A stretch of 64,000 nt of DNA from G963701675 sp963701675 (GCA_963701675.1 OY969623.1:7874001-7938000); one strand, 5' to 3'; positions 1-9,695 are shown, counted from the stretch's first letter. The notes: generated from the letters alone by a model not told the origin. Made by a program: numbers and translations.

Positions 1-451
1 GCCCCACAAAGAAATGCAGCTTCACGAGTTCGGCGGTTTCTGCGTCTCGCTGTGAGAATTCATCCAGGGCTTCGTGGACCGCCAGGATTTCACCGTCTTC
101 GCTTTTTGTTGGTGGGAGGTCGTCGCACAACTCTACCCGCCGCCGACCGCCTCCGTGTTTATCCTGCAGTTTGCGCCGGGCATTCTCCACCAATATACGC
201 CGCATAGCTTCGGCCGCGGCCCCGAAAAAGTGGCGGCGATTGGCGAATTGTTGTTGTTCGGGTTTGTCAACGAGACGGAGATACGCTTCATGCACCAAGG
301 CGGTGGGATTCAGCGTTTGTCCTGGTTTCTCGCGTGCCATCTGCCCCGCGGCGACGCGGCGAAGCTCGGTATACACCAACGGAAGCAGTTGTTCGGCGGC
401 GCGCGGCTCACCGCTTTCGATGGCGCAGAGCAGACGTGAAACATCGCTCAT
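1..451 (-). CDS. ECF-family RNA polymerase sigma factor, partial (C-terminus off the left edge)
   Basis: Reading the minus strand from the ATG at 451-449 gives an open frame with no stop through base 1, so about 150 residues are visible. The start reads MSDVSRLLCAIESGEP. It is followed by a region-2 segment with TALVHEAYLRLVD and then FFGAAAEAMRRILVENARRK. These blocks are characteristic of the planctomycete/acidobacterial ECF subfamily usually annotated as TIGR02999. The region-4 helix-turn-helix should lie beyond the window. ECF factors of this group direct RNA polymerase to dedicated promoters and normally sit beside a Ser/Thr kinase. Here the gene is divergent from a second ECF gene starting at 577, with a 125 bp shared upstream region. 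The assignment as an ECF sigma is firm; the target regulon is unknown. Confidence 0.85.
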   Translation of the reverse strand, partial: MSDVSRLLCAIESGEPRAAEQLLPLVYTELRRVAAGQMAREKPGQTLNPTALVHEAYLRLVDKPEQQQFANRRHFFGAAAEAMRRILVENARRKLQDKHGGGRRRVELCDDLPPTKSEDGEILAVHEALDEFSQRDAETAELVKLHFFVG

Positions 452-576
452 GTTTAACTAGCTTAACGGCGGCTCGTGTGGGTAGCAAGCCACTCGACCG
501 CAGTGGCGGTCTCCGATGTATATCGTGTACCGACGAAATGGAATGACTGCGTAGTTCTTGTTATCATGAGCCACAC

Positions 577-1221
577 ATGCCTGAGAGCATCGGCGAGAAC
601 CGTGAACTCATTTGCCGCGCCCGGGACGGAGATGGCGGCGCCCTTGGTGAGCTCCTCGCATTGCATCGCGATCGACTACGTCTGATGATCCGACTTCGCC
701 TCGATCAGCGCCTTCAAGGCCGGATTGATCCCTCCGACGTGCTACAGGAAACTTATGTGGAAGCATTGGAGCGCTTCAACGAGTATACCGCGGAGCCGGC
801 GATGCCCTTTTTCCTTTGGCTGCGCTTTCTGACCGTGCAGCGGATTCTCATCTTGCACCGCAGGCATCTGGAGGCCGAACGGAGAGATGCCGGTCGGGAA
901 GTCTCGATCAACCAGGACGCTTTGCCTGAAGCCAGTTCGGTCATGCTGGCGGCAGAATTGATTGCGAATCAAACGACACCGAGCGGCGTCGCCATGCAGG
1001 CAGAGGCGCAGATTCACTTGCAACAAGCCCTCCAACAGATGGACCCGATCGACCGGGAAGTGTTGGCGCTACGCCACTTCGAACAGTTGAATCGAGCGGA
1101 GACAGCCCGAGTTCTCGGTATCCAGGAGTCGGCGTGCAGTAAGCGCTATGTTCGCGCGTTGAAACGGCTCAAGGATCTTCTGAGCGAACTTCCCGGCGGG
1201 CTGAGCGAGCTGGCGCCATGA
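577..1221 (+). CDS. ECF-family RNA polymerase sigma factor
   Basis: The 214-residue protein has the two-domain ECF layout. A region-2 block (about residues 10-110) contains IDPSDVLQETYVEALERF and a hydrophobic, Arg-rich stretch ending LHRRHLEAERRD. A region-4 helix-turn-helix follows at about residues 153-203 (MDPIDREVLALRHFE, then RAETARVLGIQESACSKRY). The gene ends in an ATGA overlap with the downstream Ser/Thr kinase at 1218, which implies translational coupling. ECF factors coupled to kinases of this sort are common in planctomycetes, where the kinase may replace an anti-sigma factor. That functional link is inference here. It is not the same subfamily as the divergent ECF gene at the left edge. 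Start chosen: the ATG at 577; no strong ribosome-binding site is visible. Confidence 0.9.
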   Translation: MPESIGENRELICRARDGDGGALGELLALHRDRLRLMIRLRLDQRLQGRIDPSDVLQETYVEALERFNEYTAEPAMPFFLWLRFLTVQRILILHRRHLEAERRDAGREVSINQDALPEASSVMLAAELIANQTTPSGVAMQAEAQIHLQQALQQMDPIDREVLALRHFEQLNRAETARVLGIQESACSKRYVRALKRLKDLLSELPGGLSELAP

Positions 1222-4200
1222 GCGACACTTTTCATGACATCGACTCCGTCGAGAAGCTCGCGGATGAATTCGCCGAGCGCTACCGTCGCGGTGAACGGCC
1301 GGCCATAGCGGAATACGAACGCCAATACCCACACTTGGCGGAGCAGATTCGTGAACTTTTCCCAGCCCTCGCCTTTCTAGAGCAGAATAGGCCTGCAAAA
1401 GAAGTGCTTCCGGTCGACGCCAAGGGCACCATACCGACGCAGCTAGGCGAATACCGCATCGTTCGGGAAATCGGTCGCGGCGGTATGGGCGTGGTCTATG
1501 AAGCCGAACAGGGTTCGCTCGGCCGCCGGGTCGCACTGAAGATTCTGTCCACAAGCGCCTTGCTCGATCCTTCCCACGTCAAACGTTTCCGCCAAGAGGC
1601 GATGGCCGCGGCGCGGCTGCACCATACGAACATCGTGCCGGTGTTCGGCACCGGCGAGCAGGACGGCGTCCATTACTATGCCATGCAGTATATCGACGGC
1701 CGGGGCCTCGACGCCGTGCTGCGCGAGGTCAAACGACTGCGAGCCGGTACGCCGCAAGCGGTCGCAACGCTCCACCCAGACTCCGCGCCGACAGGCGTGC
1801 TGCCAAACAGTATTGTGACCGGTCAATTCGCGGCGGTGACTCCGTCGTACGAGCAAAAGGCTCCGGAAGTCTCCGGAAGTTCAGGCAACGGTGACACCGC
1901 GACGTCGATAACCTGTGCGGACGCGTCTTCAACCAGTTCGGGGGACTTGCGGGCGTATTTCAGCAGCGTGGCTCGAATCGGAGTGCAGGCCGCAGATGCA
2001 CTCGCGTATGCCCATGCCCAGGGTGTTTTGCACCGCGACATCAAACCGTCGAATCTGCTGCTGGACGCGCACGGGACAGTCTGGGTGACGGATTTCGGAC
2101 TCGCCAAAGCCGACGACGCCGCGAATCTGACACATACGGGCGACGTCGTGGGAACGCTGCGATATCTGCCTCCGGAGCGCTTCGCGGGTCAATCGACCCC
2201 GCGCGGCGACGTGTACGCCTTGGGCCTGACGCTGTACGAGATGTTGACCCTTCGGCCGGGCTTTACGGCACCGGACCGCGGTCAACTGATCCATCAGGTC
2301 ACCCAAGAAGAACCGGCGCGCCCACGCCAGATCGACCGACGCATTTCGCGCGACCTGGAGACCATCGTCCTGAAGGCGATTGCCAAGAATCCCGAAGGGC
2401 GTTACCGGACGGTGCGCGAGTTGGCCGAAGACTTGCGGCGGTACTTGGAAGACCGGCCAATCGAGGCCCGGCGCACGACATCATGGGAACACTTCCGGCT
2501 CTGGTGCCGCCGTAAGCCGGCACTGGCGGCCGTGAGCGGCGTGGCATTGCTCAGTTTGCTGACCGGCCTGGTGCTTGTGAGCTGGCAATGGTGGCGGGCG
2601 GAAAAGCAATATACCCGTGCGGAGAACCATCGCCGAAAGGCTTTCGCCGCGGTCGACCGCATGTTGACGCGCGTCGGGGACGTGCAATTGCGGCACGTTC
2701 CGCAGATGGAAGCGAAACGCCGCCAACTCTTGGAGGATGCGCTGGAATTCTATCAAGAGATTCTCCAAGAGGACACCACGGACCCGGCGGTGCGCCTTGA
2801 AGTCGGGCGCGCTTACGCGCGCATCGGCGACATTCACTATTGGCTTGGACGGCCGGACCAGGCCGAGGGCGCCTACCGGCAGGGTCGGGCTTTGATCGAA
2901 CAGTTAACCATCGAGTTCCCAAGAAACTCCGAAAATCGCTTCGCGCTGGCGACTGTGCATCGCGCCATGGGAATCTCAGACGAGAACCGAGGTCAAAGCG
3001 CGTCTGGTGAGGCCAACCATCTCAAGTGCATTTCTCTGCTCGCGGAACTGGATCGAGAGCAACCCGCCAACCAAGAATACCGGCGTGCGCTTTCCCAGAG
3101 CCATCTCGCCCTGGGCAACCTCTACAGCGGAACGACTCAGTTCGCGAAGGCCCAGGCCGAATTTCTCAGCTCCGTAACCATCGAAGAGCAATTGATCCGT
3201 GATCATCCGGGAGTCCCCGATCACCAGCAGACGTTGGCCAAAGGCCTCCTCGCCCTGGCGAGGGTGTACTTGCACAACGGCCGCGAAACCGAGGCCGAGG
3301 AGGCTTTTCTCAAGGCCATCGCTGCGTGGGACGAGGCGGTGCGCGACCAACCGGACAATAACGAGTATCTGGCGACGTTCGCCATCGTCCACCAAAACCT
3401 GGGACTTCTGTACCGCCAGCTGGGCCGGCTCGAAAAGGCGGAGACGGCGTATGCCAAGAGTTTGACCGTCTGGCAACAGCTGACTCGGTTACACCCGCAA
3501 ATCCCCGTTTACAAGTTCGATCTAGGGGCAGCCCACCAGAATATGGCGTCGCTCTATCGAGCCATGAGTCGCAACAAGGACGCCGAGACGGCCTTTGAAA
3601 ACGCCTTGGCAATTCAGGAACCCCTGGCCCGCGCTCACCCCGATATTCCGGATTATCGTCTGGCCCTTGGCCAAACGTACAACAATCTGGGTATGTTCCA
3701 TGCGCGTGTGGGACAGGTCGCTAAAGCCGAGACCGCTTACGAACAAGCCTTGGCGACTCATGGGGAATTGCACCGATCGCATGGGGAAAACCTGAAGTTC
3801 GCGGTCAACCTCGCGGGCAGTTGTGTCAACTTCGGCGATTTCTTGCGTAGCAACGGCAAGCTTGAGCTCGCGATCGAACGGTATTCGCAGGCCATTGAGA
3901 CATTCGAGGACGCCCTCAAGCGTGAACCGCGCCATGATCAAAGCCGGGCAGGTCTCTTTGGCGCGCACTGGGGCCGCGCCACGGCGCGGGTCCAAGCCGA
4001 ACATCTAGACAAAGCCAACGCGGATTGGCGACGTGCCGTCGACCTTAGCGAGGGACAACTCAATATCACCATGCGTATCTATCGCCCCCTGCCTTTGGCC
4101 TATCTCGGCGATCACACGCGCGCGACCCGCGAAGCGGAGACGATCCTGGCCGAGACGAAAGTCGAAGTCGGAGTCCTTTTTGATTACGCCTGTGTCTACG

Positions 4201-4448
4201 GTCTGTGTTCCGCGGCCGTTTGGAAAGATACCGAGCTGACGTCTGCCGAACGTGAACACTTGAGTGAGCGTTACGCACTCCGTGCTATGGAAATGCTCGT
4301 TCGGACTCGGAATGTCGGCCGATACAAAGACCCCAAACGAATCGAGGGTCTTAAGAAACACGGGGCATTCGAGCCACTGCGCTCGCGGCCCGATTTTCAG
4401 AAGTTCGTCACGGAACTGGAAGCGGAAGCGCCGCCGAAATCCCCATAA
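1218..4448 (+). CDS. Ser/Thr protein kinase with transmembrane segment and TPR repeats
   Basis: The protein has 1076 residues. After an N-terminal regulatory stretch, the kinase domain begins near residue 77 with the glycine loop GRGGMGVVYEAEQ, the lysine in VALKIL, the catalytic loop HRDIKPSN (about residue 272) and DFGLAK (about 292). A low-complexity Ser/Thr/Pro insertion of roughly 70 residues lies between the hinge and the catalytic loop, as often seen in planctomycete kinases. A single membrane helix (about 433-457, LSLLTGLVLVSW) is followed by an array of about ten TPR-like repeats (about 480-1000) rich in alternating Ala/Leu/Tyr helices. The kinase is thus on the cytoplasmic side, with the TPR tail probably across the membrane or docking partners. 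It overlaps the ECF gene upstream by 4 bp and precedes two large surface-protein genes. All catalytic residues appear intact. Confidence 0.92.
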   Translation: MSDTFHDIDSVEKLADEFAERYRRGERPAIAEYERQYPHLAEQIRELFPALAFLEQNRPAKEVLPVDAKGTIPTQLGEYRIVREIGRGGMGVVYEAEQGSLGRRVALKILSTSALLDPSHVKRFRQEAMAAARLHHTNIVPVFGTGEQDGVHYYAMQYIDGRGLDAVLREVKRLRAGTPQAVATLHPDSAPTGVLPNSIVTGQFAAVTPSYEQKAPEVSGSSGNGDTATSITCADASSTSSGDLRAYFSSVARIGVQAADALAYAHAQGVLHRDIKPSNLLLDAHGTVWVTDFGLAKADDAANLTHTGDVVGTLRYLPPERFAGQSTPRGDVYALGLTLYEMLTLRPGFTAPDRGQLIHQVTQEEPARPRQIDRRISRDLETIVLKAIAKNPEGRYRTVRELAEDLRRYLEDRPIEARRTTSWEHFRLWCRRKPALAAVSGVALLSLLTGLVLVSWQWWRAEKQYTRAENHRRKAFAAVDRMLTRVGDVQLRHVPQMEAKRRQLLEDALEFYQEILQEDTTDPAVRLEVGRAYARIGDIHYWLGRPDQAEGAYRQGRALIEQLTIEFPRNSENRFALATVHRAMGISDENRGQSASGEANHLKCISLLAELDREQPANQEYRRALSQSHLALGNLYSGTTQFAKAQAEFLSSVTIEEQLIRDHPGVPDHQQTLAKGLLALARVYLHNGRETEAEEAFLKAIAAWDEAVRDQPDNNEYLATFAIVHQNLGLLYRQLGRLEKAETAYAKSLTVWQQLTRLHPQIPVYKFDLGAAHQNMASLYRAMSRNKDAETAFENALAIQEPLARAHPDIPDYRLALGQTYNNLGMFHARVGQVAKAETAYEQALATHGELHRSHGENLKFAVNLAGSCVNFGDFLRSNGKLELAIERYSQAIETFEDALKREPRHDQSRAGLFGAHWGRATARVQAEHLDKANADWRRAVDLSEGQLNITMRIYRPLPLAYLGDHTRATREAETILAETKVEVGVLFDYACVYGLCSAAVWKDTELTSAEREHLSERYALRAMEMLVRTRNVGRYKDPKRIEGLKKHGAFEPLRSRPDFQKFVTELEAEAPPKSP

Positions 4449-4646
4449 TGCGCCACCCCATGCCCTATCGCCTTGTCGTCGGCACATCTCCGGAAACTAC
4501 TTCGTTTTTCTTGTCCCCTAAATTTCTTCAGCGCAGTTAGGTCCGTAGCAGCTTTCTGCACGACTCGTGACGGCTGCAAACGAGTGTGCAGGTGTGCAGC
4601 TGCGGATCGTGTTGCTGGTCCAGCTTCCTTTCGTTGGAGCGCACTT

Positions 4647-7600
4647 ATGAACACTCGCTTAGGCTCGCGCACTCGGTCATTCGTTCATCGCCTCCGGTTC
4701 CACCGGCCGTATCTGGAAAGTCTGGAACAACGTTTGCCGCCGGGGGATACGTTGGCCCTGCTACTCGGCGGCGCGGCCGGGTTCTCGCTCCCGAACTCTG
4801 GTTCGGAATCGCACGCCCTCCAGTCCTCGTTCCCGAACGCCGGTTCGGGAACGTATGTCCGGGAAACACCGTTTCGAGTCGTTGAGGCAAGCGAAACAGA
4901 GTTTCGTGGAGCCGACGTTCCCGAACAGGAGTTTGGGAACGAGAGTAACGAGAGTAATCGAAGGGTCGCTGTTGCCAAGCCACCGACGGACGACGAGGCC
5001 GACATCGCCTGGCTCGGCAACACCTCAGCTCGATCGCAGCGAATCGTCAGCAATCCCGAATCTCCCAATCGCCCGCTGTTCATGGACGCAGGGAATCCGG
5101 TGATAGCCCCGAGCGGCGGCCGCTCCATATCCATTTCCCCGACTGCGCCCGCAGTCGCTGGGCGAGCGCCGATACAGGCCGGGTTCAACGCCGAACCGCC
5201 GGCGACGCCTGTCGAACAACCGGCCGACGTCACCGGCATGCAACAATCGCAGGTGAAAGTGAGTTACGGCCGCTTGCCGATCAGCTTCGAGGCCAATCAC
5301 GGTCAGGTCGACGATCAGGTGGATTTCATCGCGCGCGGCTCGGGATACCAGATGTTCCTGACGCCGACGGAAGCGGTCATGGTGTTGGAGAAGAATTCAG
5401 AATCCAGAATTCAGAATTCAGAATCAATGCCAGATTGGCGAGCGGGGGGTGTTAACCCCCTGGAAACCGCCGGTCTTCAGGGCGTTGATACGCCCCGCTC
5501 GCCGGAAAGTGCTGTCGTGCGCATGCAATACGTCGGCGCCAATCCGAATCCAGCAGTGACCGGCCAAGACCAGCTTCCCGGCATCGTCAATTACTTCATC
5601 GGCAACGACCCCAATAAATGGCACACCGATATCCCCACCTCTGCCAAGGTCGAGTACGACGAGGTTTATCCTGGCATCGATCTGGTCTATTACGGCAACG
5701 CCGAACGACAGCTTGAGTACGACTTCGTCGTGGCGCCCGGCGCCGACCCGCGGGCGATCACGCTCAACTTCGCGGGTGCCGACAAACTGGAAGTGGACGC
5801 CGCGGGTGATCTCATCGTGCATGCCGGCGGCGTCGAACTCCGCCAGCACAAGCCGGTGTTGTATCAGGAAATGAATGGTGCGCGGCAAGAGGTCGCCGGA
5901 AACTTCGCACTCAGCACTCAGCACTCGCCACTCGTCACTTTTGACGTGGGCGCCTACGACGCCGGCCGGCCGCTGGTTATTGATCCCGTATTGAGCTACT
6001 CCACGACCTTCAACGGGTTCCGTGGTAGCGGTGGCATTGCAGTCGATGCCGCGGGCAACGCGCACGTGACGGGCTGGATTCAAGCTACTGTCGCCTCGCC
6101 TTATTACGCCTTCGTGACAGAGTTGAATGCTGCGGGCGACGCAGAGATCTACACCACCTATTTCGGCGCCGCCGACCTGTTCTACACGTATGGCTTGAGC
6201 ATCGCGGTGGACAGCGCCGGCGACGCCTACGTGACGGGGGTGACCGCGGGGGCAAACTTCCCGGTTCAAAATCCCGCGCTGCAGTGTAATCAAACTGGTC
6301 CCAGAGCCTTCGCTACCAAGTTTACCCCCACCGGCGCGATAGCCTACTCCACTTGCCTAGACGACAACGGTCCCGGCGTCACATATGGCAAAGACATCGC
6401 TGTGGATGCCACTGGCAACGCCTACGTGGCAATTCAGGACCACACAAGCACAAGTAATGGTTTAGACGTTCACGTGACCAAATTGAACGCCACAGGCGAC
6501 CAACTGGTCTACTCCAAGCGTTTTGGCGGCAACGGTCCTGAGACGACGGAGGGCATCGACGTGGACGGTGCGGGCAATGTCTACGTGAGCGGCTATACCA
6601 GATCAACGGATCTTGCTACGCCCGGGGCCTACGACACCACGTTAGTACTCGGGACTGACGACGTGTTCCTGACCAAGTTGAACGCGGCAGGTACCGCGAT
6701 AATCTTTTCCACTTACCTCGGCGGAGATAATACTGATAGGGGCTACGACGTCGCCGTGGACGGGATCGGCAACCCCTACGTCACCGGTATGACCTATTCG
6801 ACAGACTTCCCCCTCGAAAATCCCTTCCAAGAGATCGTGGGCGTCGGTGCCAAAGTTTTCGTGACAAAGTTCAACGTCGCCGGTACGGCACTGGCATACT
6901 CCACCCACGTTGGCTACGGTGGCGCACAGTCCATCTCGATTGGCAGCTGTGGCAACGCGTACGTAACCGGTATCACGACTGACCCGAACTTCCCGCTGGA
7001 GCAACCTGTGCAAGGTTACGGCGGCCCGTGGGATTCCTTCGTGACGAAGCTAAGCCCTGCGGGCAATACGCTGGTCTACTCAACCCACCTTGGTGTAATC
7101 GGCAACACCGTCTTCAGTGAGACTAGCATCGCGGTTGATCACCTCGGCAACGCGTACACTACGGGAACTATTAACAGTAGTGGTGGGGGCATTGTCGGCG
7201 AAGTTTGGGCGAAGAAGATTGGCGAGACCGGAAACCCTCCGCCGATTTCAACTAGCCAGTGGACCGCCAAGGGTCCGGCGCCCATCATGGGCGGCCAGAC
7301 GCCGGGCAACCAGCCGGTCAGCGGCCGTATCTCCGGGATCGCGCCGCATCCGACCAACCCGAATCAGATCTACGTCACGGCCGCCAGCGGAGGCGTCTGG
7401 AAGACCACCGACGGCGGCACCAACTGGACGCCGCTGACGGACGATCTGCCACTTGTCCCGGCGGACAAACGCACGCTGGTCATGGGCGCCATCGCCCTGG
7501 CGCCGTCCGATCCCAACGTGATCTACGCCGGGACCGGCGAAGCGTGCAACTCGCCGGGCAACTGTTACTACGGCCGCGGCATTCTCAAGTCTTCCAACGG

Positions 7601-9695
7601 CGGCGCCACCTGGAACCTATTCGGCATCGCCGATTTTGATCGAAGAACCATCTCGCGCATTGTTGTTCATCCGACGGATCCAAACACGGTCTACGCGGCA
7701 GTGGCTGACAACGGCTTCAACGGCACCGCCGACAACACGGGCATTTGGAAATCGACCGACGGCGCGGCAACTTGGGTCAACACCACTCTGGCGAACGGCA
7801 TCGCGCACGATGCGGACGCCACGGACTTGGTCATGCACCCGAGCGATCCACTTACGCTGTACGCGGCGATCGGCGAACCAAGAGGGCACAATGCGAATGG
7901 CGTCTACAAGTCCACGGACGGAGGCGGGGATTGGGATCGTCTATTCAGCAGCCTTCCGCAAGGCATCACTGCCGGACGTATCAAGCTCGCAATAGCGCCT
8001 TCCAACGCGCAGGTCATCTATGTTTCGGTTGCCGGGTCCGGCCAAATCGGCACCAGCGCTTATGGGACGCTGCACCGCCTGCTGCGAAGCGGCAATGGCG
8101 GCCTCCGCTTTCGGAACATGGTCAATACTCCCAACTACCTGGGACAGCAGGGCTGGTATGACTCGACTTTGGCGGTGAGCCCCCTGAATTCGAATCGCGT
8201 CTACGCGGCCGGCCAGGATGACATCATCCGATCAAGCAACGGCGGCGGCACCTGGGAATACCTCAATCTCGGCGCCAACGGCAACGGGCCACACTCCGAT
8301 CACCATGCCACAGCGTTCGATGCCAGTGACCGGCTCCTGGACGGAAATGACGGCGGCCTTTGGCGCCTCGATAATGCCCAGACCGGGTCCATCTTGTGGA
8401 CCGACCTGAACGGAACCGGCGCGGCCGGCACGACGGGCTTGCAGATCACCCAGTTCAACGGCATTGCCTTGCATCCCACAGATCCTGCTATCGCTTACGG
8501 CGCAAGTCAGGATAATGGCACCGAGAAAACTACAGGCGCCCAGGCGTGGACTCACATTGGCTCAGGAGACGGCGGCTTCGTCCGCGTGGATTGCTCCAGC
8601 CCTGCTACGGTCTATCACACCTACCAGTACGCCGAGGGAACCTTCACCGACTTCTTCGAACGCTCCGATAACGGCGGCGCCACTTGGCAAACGAAAACCA
8701 CGGGACTCGACCCCACGAACCCGGGGGAGTTCTACATTCCGTATGTGATGGACCCGTCGAATCCGAGCCGGCTGCTTTTGGGCACCAATGTCGTATACGA
8801 AACGGTCGACAAAGCCGACAACTGGACGCAACTAGGCTCGTTCGTTTTTCCTGCGTCGATCAACACCCTGGAGGCGGCGGCCAGCGACGTAAACACCATC
8901 TACGCGACGGCAAACGGCAACTTTTACGTGTCTTCGGACCGCGGACTAAATTGGACCAGCCATTTCATGTTCAATGCCAACGATCACTTTGGGGACCTGC
9001 TCGTCGATCCGTCGGACAGCAAAGTCATCTATGCGGCGCGCGACCGGTTCGATGACCCAGTGAATCTTAATGTCGGACACGTATTCCGCAGCGACGACGG
9101 CGCAGCGAATTGGAACGATATCACCGGCAACCTGCCGGACGTCCCCGCCAATGCGCTCGCCCTGGACCCGCGCACCGAGCCCGACACGCTGTATGTCGGT
9201 ACGGATTTGGGTGTGTACGTTTCCACCAATTTGGGTTCATCGTGGCAGCCGTTCAAGACCGGACTGCCGCATGTGATGGTCCGCGAGCTGGAATTGAACC
9301 AACAGATGAACGTTCTCGCCGCCGGCACCTACGGCCGCGGCCTGTGGGAGATCGGCCTCGATCTCCCACCGCCGATGCCGCCGGCTCCACCCGCCGACGG
9401 CCGGCCGTCTCTCGATGTGGCGAGGCCATCGCCGGCTGGTGCGGTGTTCGTGGTGGCCGGCGTCGAACCGATCTTCCGCCCGGTCCGTCCGTCCGCAACG
9501 CCGGCGCGGCGGAACACCGACGTGGAGGTCGCTGGTTCGACCGTGACTGTGAGCAAGCCAATTCGCATCGGCGCTGGAATCACGAAGACGGTTGTCACGG
9601 CCTTGCCGGAAGACGGCTGCGTTGGCGACGACTTAGCGCACCTGACATCATTCGATGGATGCGAGTCTTTAGACTTGGCGCGCACACCGGACTAG
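4647..9695 (+). CDS. Giant surface protein with LEPR-like N-terminus, DUF7948/SBBP propeller repeats and BNR/sialidase-type repeats
   Basis: The start is taken at the ATG at 4647 (MNTRLGSRTRSFVHR); the frame is open further upstream but without a good start, so the protein is 1682 residues. The N-terminus carries a basic stretch and the motif YLESLEQRLPPGD instead of a classic hydrophobic signal peptide. About residues 200-455 match the domain that precedes SBBP repeats (SFEANHGQVDDQVDFIARG, VNYFIGNDPNKWHTDIPT). About 455-860 hold SBBP beta-propeller repeats of the form 'G.AY.VD..GN.YVTG.T'. About 870-1570 hold BNR/glycosyl-hydrolase-like repeats with recurring 'SxDGGxxW' and 'YVGT' motifs. 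It probably folds into tandem propellers at the cell surface. The DNA contains several repeat families inserted in frame (listed separately) in the non-propeller parts. Substrate or ligand is unknown. Confidence 0.85.
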   Translation: MNTRLGSRTRSFVHRLRFHRPYLESLEQRLPPGDTLALLLGGAAGFSLPNSGSESHALQSSFPNAGSGTYVRETPFRVVEASETEFRGADVPEQEFGNESNESNRRVAVAKPPTDDEADIAWLGNTSARSQRIVSNPESPNRPLFMDAGNPVIAPSGGRSISISPTAPAVAGRAPIQAGFNAEPPATPVEQPADVTGMQQSQVKVSYGRLPISFEANHGQVDDQVDFIARGSGYQMFLTPTEAVMVLEKNSESRIQNSESMPDWRAGGVNPLETAGLQGVDTPRSPESAVVRMQYVGANPNPAVTGQDQLPGIVNYFIGNDPNKWHTDIPTSAKVEYDEVYPGIDLVYYGNAERQLEYDFVVAPGADPRAITLNFAGADKLEVDAAGDLIVHAGGVELRQHKPVLYQEMNGARQEVAGNFALSTQHSPLVTFDVGAYDAGRPLVIDPVLSYSTTFNGFRGSGGIAVDAAGNAHVTGWIQATVASPYYAFVTELNAAGDAEIYTTYFGAADLFYTYGLSIAVDSAGDAYVTGVTAGANFPVQNPALQCNQTGPRAFATKFTPTGAIAYSTCLDDNGPGVTYGKDIAVDATGNAYVAIQDHTSTSNGLDVHVTKLNATGDQLVYSKRFGGNGPETTEGIDVDGAGNVYVSGYTRSTDLATPGAYDTTLVLGTDDVFLTKLNAAGTAIIFSTYLGGDNTDRGYDVAVDGIGNPYVTGMTYSTDFPLENPFQEIVGVGAKVFVTKFNVAGTALAYSTHVGYGGAQSISIGSCGNAYVTGITTDPNFPLEQPVQGYGGPWDSFVTKLSPAGNTLVYSTHLGVIGNTVFSETSIAVDHLGNAYTTGTINSSGGGIVGEVWAKKIGETGNPPPISTSQWTAKGPAPIMGGQTPGNQPVSGRISGIAPHPTNPNQIYVTAASGGVWKTTDGGTNWTPLTDDLPLVPADKRTLVMGAIALAPSDPNVIYAGTGEACNSPGNCYYGRGILKSSNGGATWNLFGIADFDRRTISRIVVHPTDPNTVYAAVADNGFNGTADNTGIWKSTDGAATWVNTTLANGIAHDADATDLVMHPSDPLTLYAAIGEPRGHNANGVYKSTDGGGDWDRLFSSLPQGITAGRIKLAIAPSNAQVIYVSVAGSGQIGTSAYGTLHRLLRSGNGGLRFRNMVNTPNYLGQQGWYDSTLAVSPLNSNRVYAAGQDDIIRSSNGGGTWEYLNLGANGNGPHSDHHATAFDASDRLLDGNDGGLWRLDNAQTGSILWTDLNGTGAAGTTGLQITQFNGIALHPTDPAIAYGASQDNGTEKTTGAQAWTHIGSGDGGFVRVDCSSPATVYHTYQYAEGTFTDFFERSDNGGATWQTKTTGLDPTNPGEFYIPYVMDPSNPSRLLLGTNVVYETVDKADNWTQLGSFVFPASINTLEAAASDVNTIYATANGNFYVSSDRGLNWTSHFMFNANDHFGDLLVDPSDSKVIYAARDRFDDPVNLNVGHVFRSDDGAANWNDITGNLPDVPANALALDPRTEPDTLYVGTDLGVYVSTNLGSSWQPFKTGLPHVMVRELELNQQMNVLAAGTYGRGLWEIGLDLPPPMPPAPPADGRPSLDVARPSPAGAVFVVAGVEPIFRPVRPSATPARRNTDVEVAGSTVTVSKPIRIGAGITKTVVTALPEDGCVGDDLAHLTSFDGCESLDLARTPD
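4785..4941. repeat. Cluster of palindromic repeats inside the surface-protein gene
   Basis: Near-identical 26-27 bp palindromic units occur at about 4785-4811, 4828-4853 and 4916-4941. The best copy is CGTTCCCGAAC, a short spacer, then GTTCGGGAACG. A related GCGAAAC/GTTTCGT hairpin lies between them at about 4890-4906. They resemble REP-like intergenic palindromes found in planctomycete genomes but here are translated (protein repeats around SFPNAGSG and VPEQEFGN). Confidence 0.75.
5393..5424. repeat. Short tandem repeat (TCAGAAT-type), in frame
   Basis: Four tandem or near-tandem copies of a 7-8 bp unit based on GAATTCA are visible, one with a C/T change. They are translated as NSESRIQNSES. 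The unit resembles the short tandemly repeated repetitive sequences known from intergenic DNA of other bacteria. It is out of keeping with the codon pattern of the surrounding domain. Confidence 0.7.
5437..5503. repeat. 67 bp foldable GC-rich repeat element inserted in coding sequence
   Basis: Perfect 11 bp outer arms (GGCGAGCGGGG at 5437-5447 and its complement at 5493-5503) enclose two smaller hairpins, GGG-TGTTAA-CCC at about 5448-5459 and GGGCG-TTGATA-CGCCC at about 5479-5495. The whole could fold as a three-way junction. It interrupts the domain before the SBBP repeats and is translated (AGGVNPLETAGLQGVDTPRS). I see no second copy in the window. Confidence 0.7.
5907..5939. repeat. Short tandem repeat (CACTCAG-type), in frame
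   Basis: The unit GCACTCA occurs three times, followed by degenerate CCACTCG and TCAC copies. It is translated as ALSTQHSPLVT. This is a second heptamer-like family in the same gene, again outside the propeller blades. Confidence 0.6.

Noticed and set aside
4473..4646. N-terminal extension of the SBBP protein by 58 codons
   Set aside because: The extension is Cys/Arg-rich without motif; the ATG at 4647 begins the basic segment and LEPR-type motif seen in the other family members.
5393..5424. Tandem repeat considered as a CRISPR array
   Set aside because: Repeats are 7-8 bp without spacers and no cas genes are in the window.
5424..6293. 289-codon open frame on the minus strand
   Set aside because: It is antisense to the SBBP gene, has no domain character, and the plus-strand frame has clear propeller repeats.
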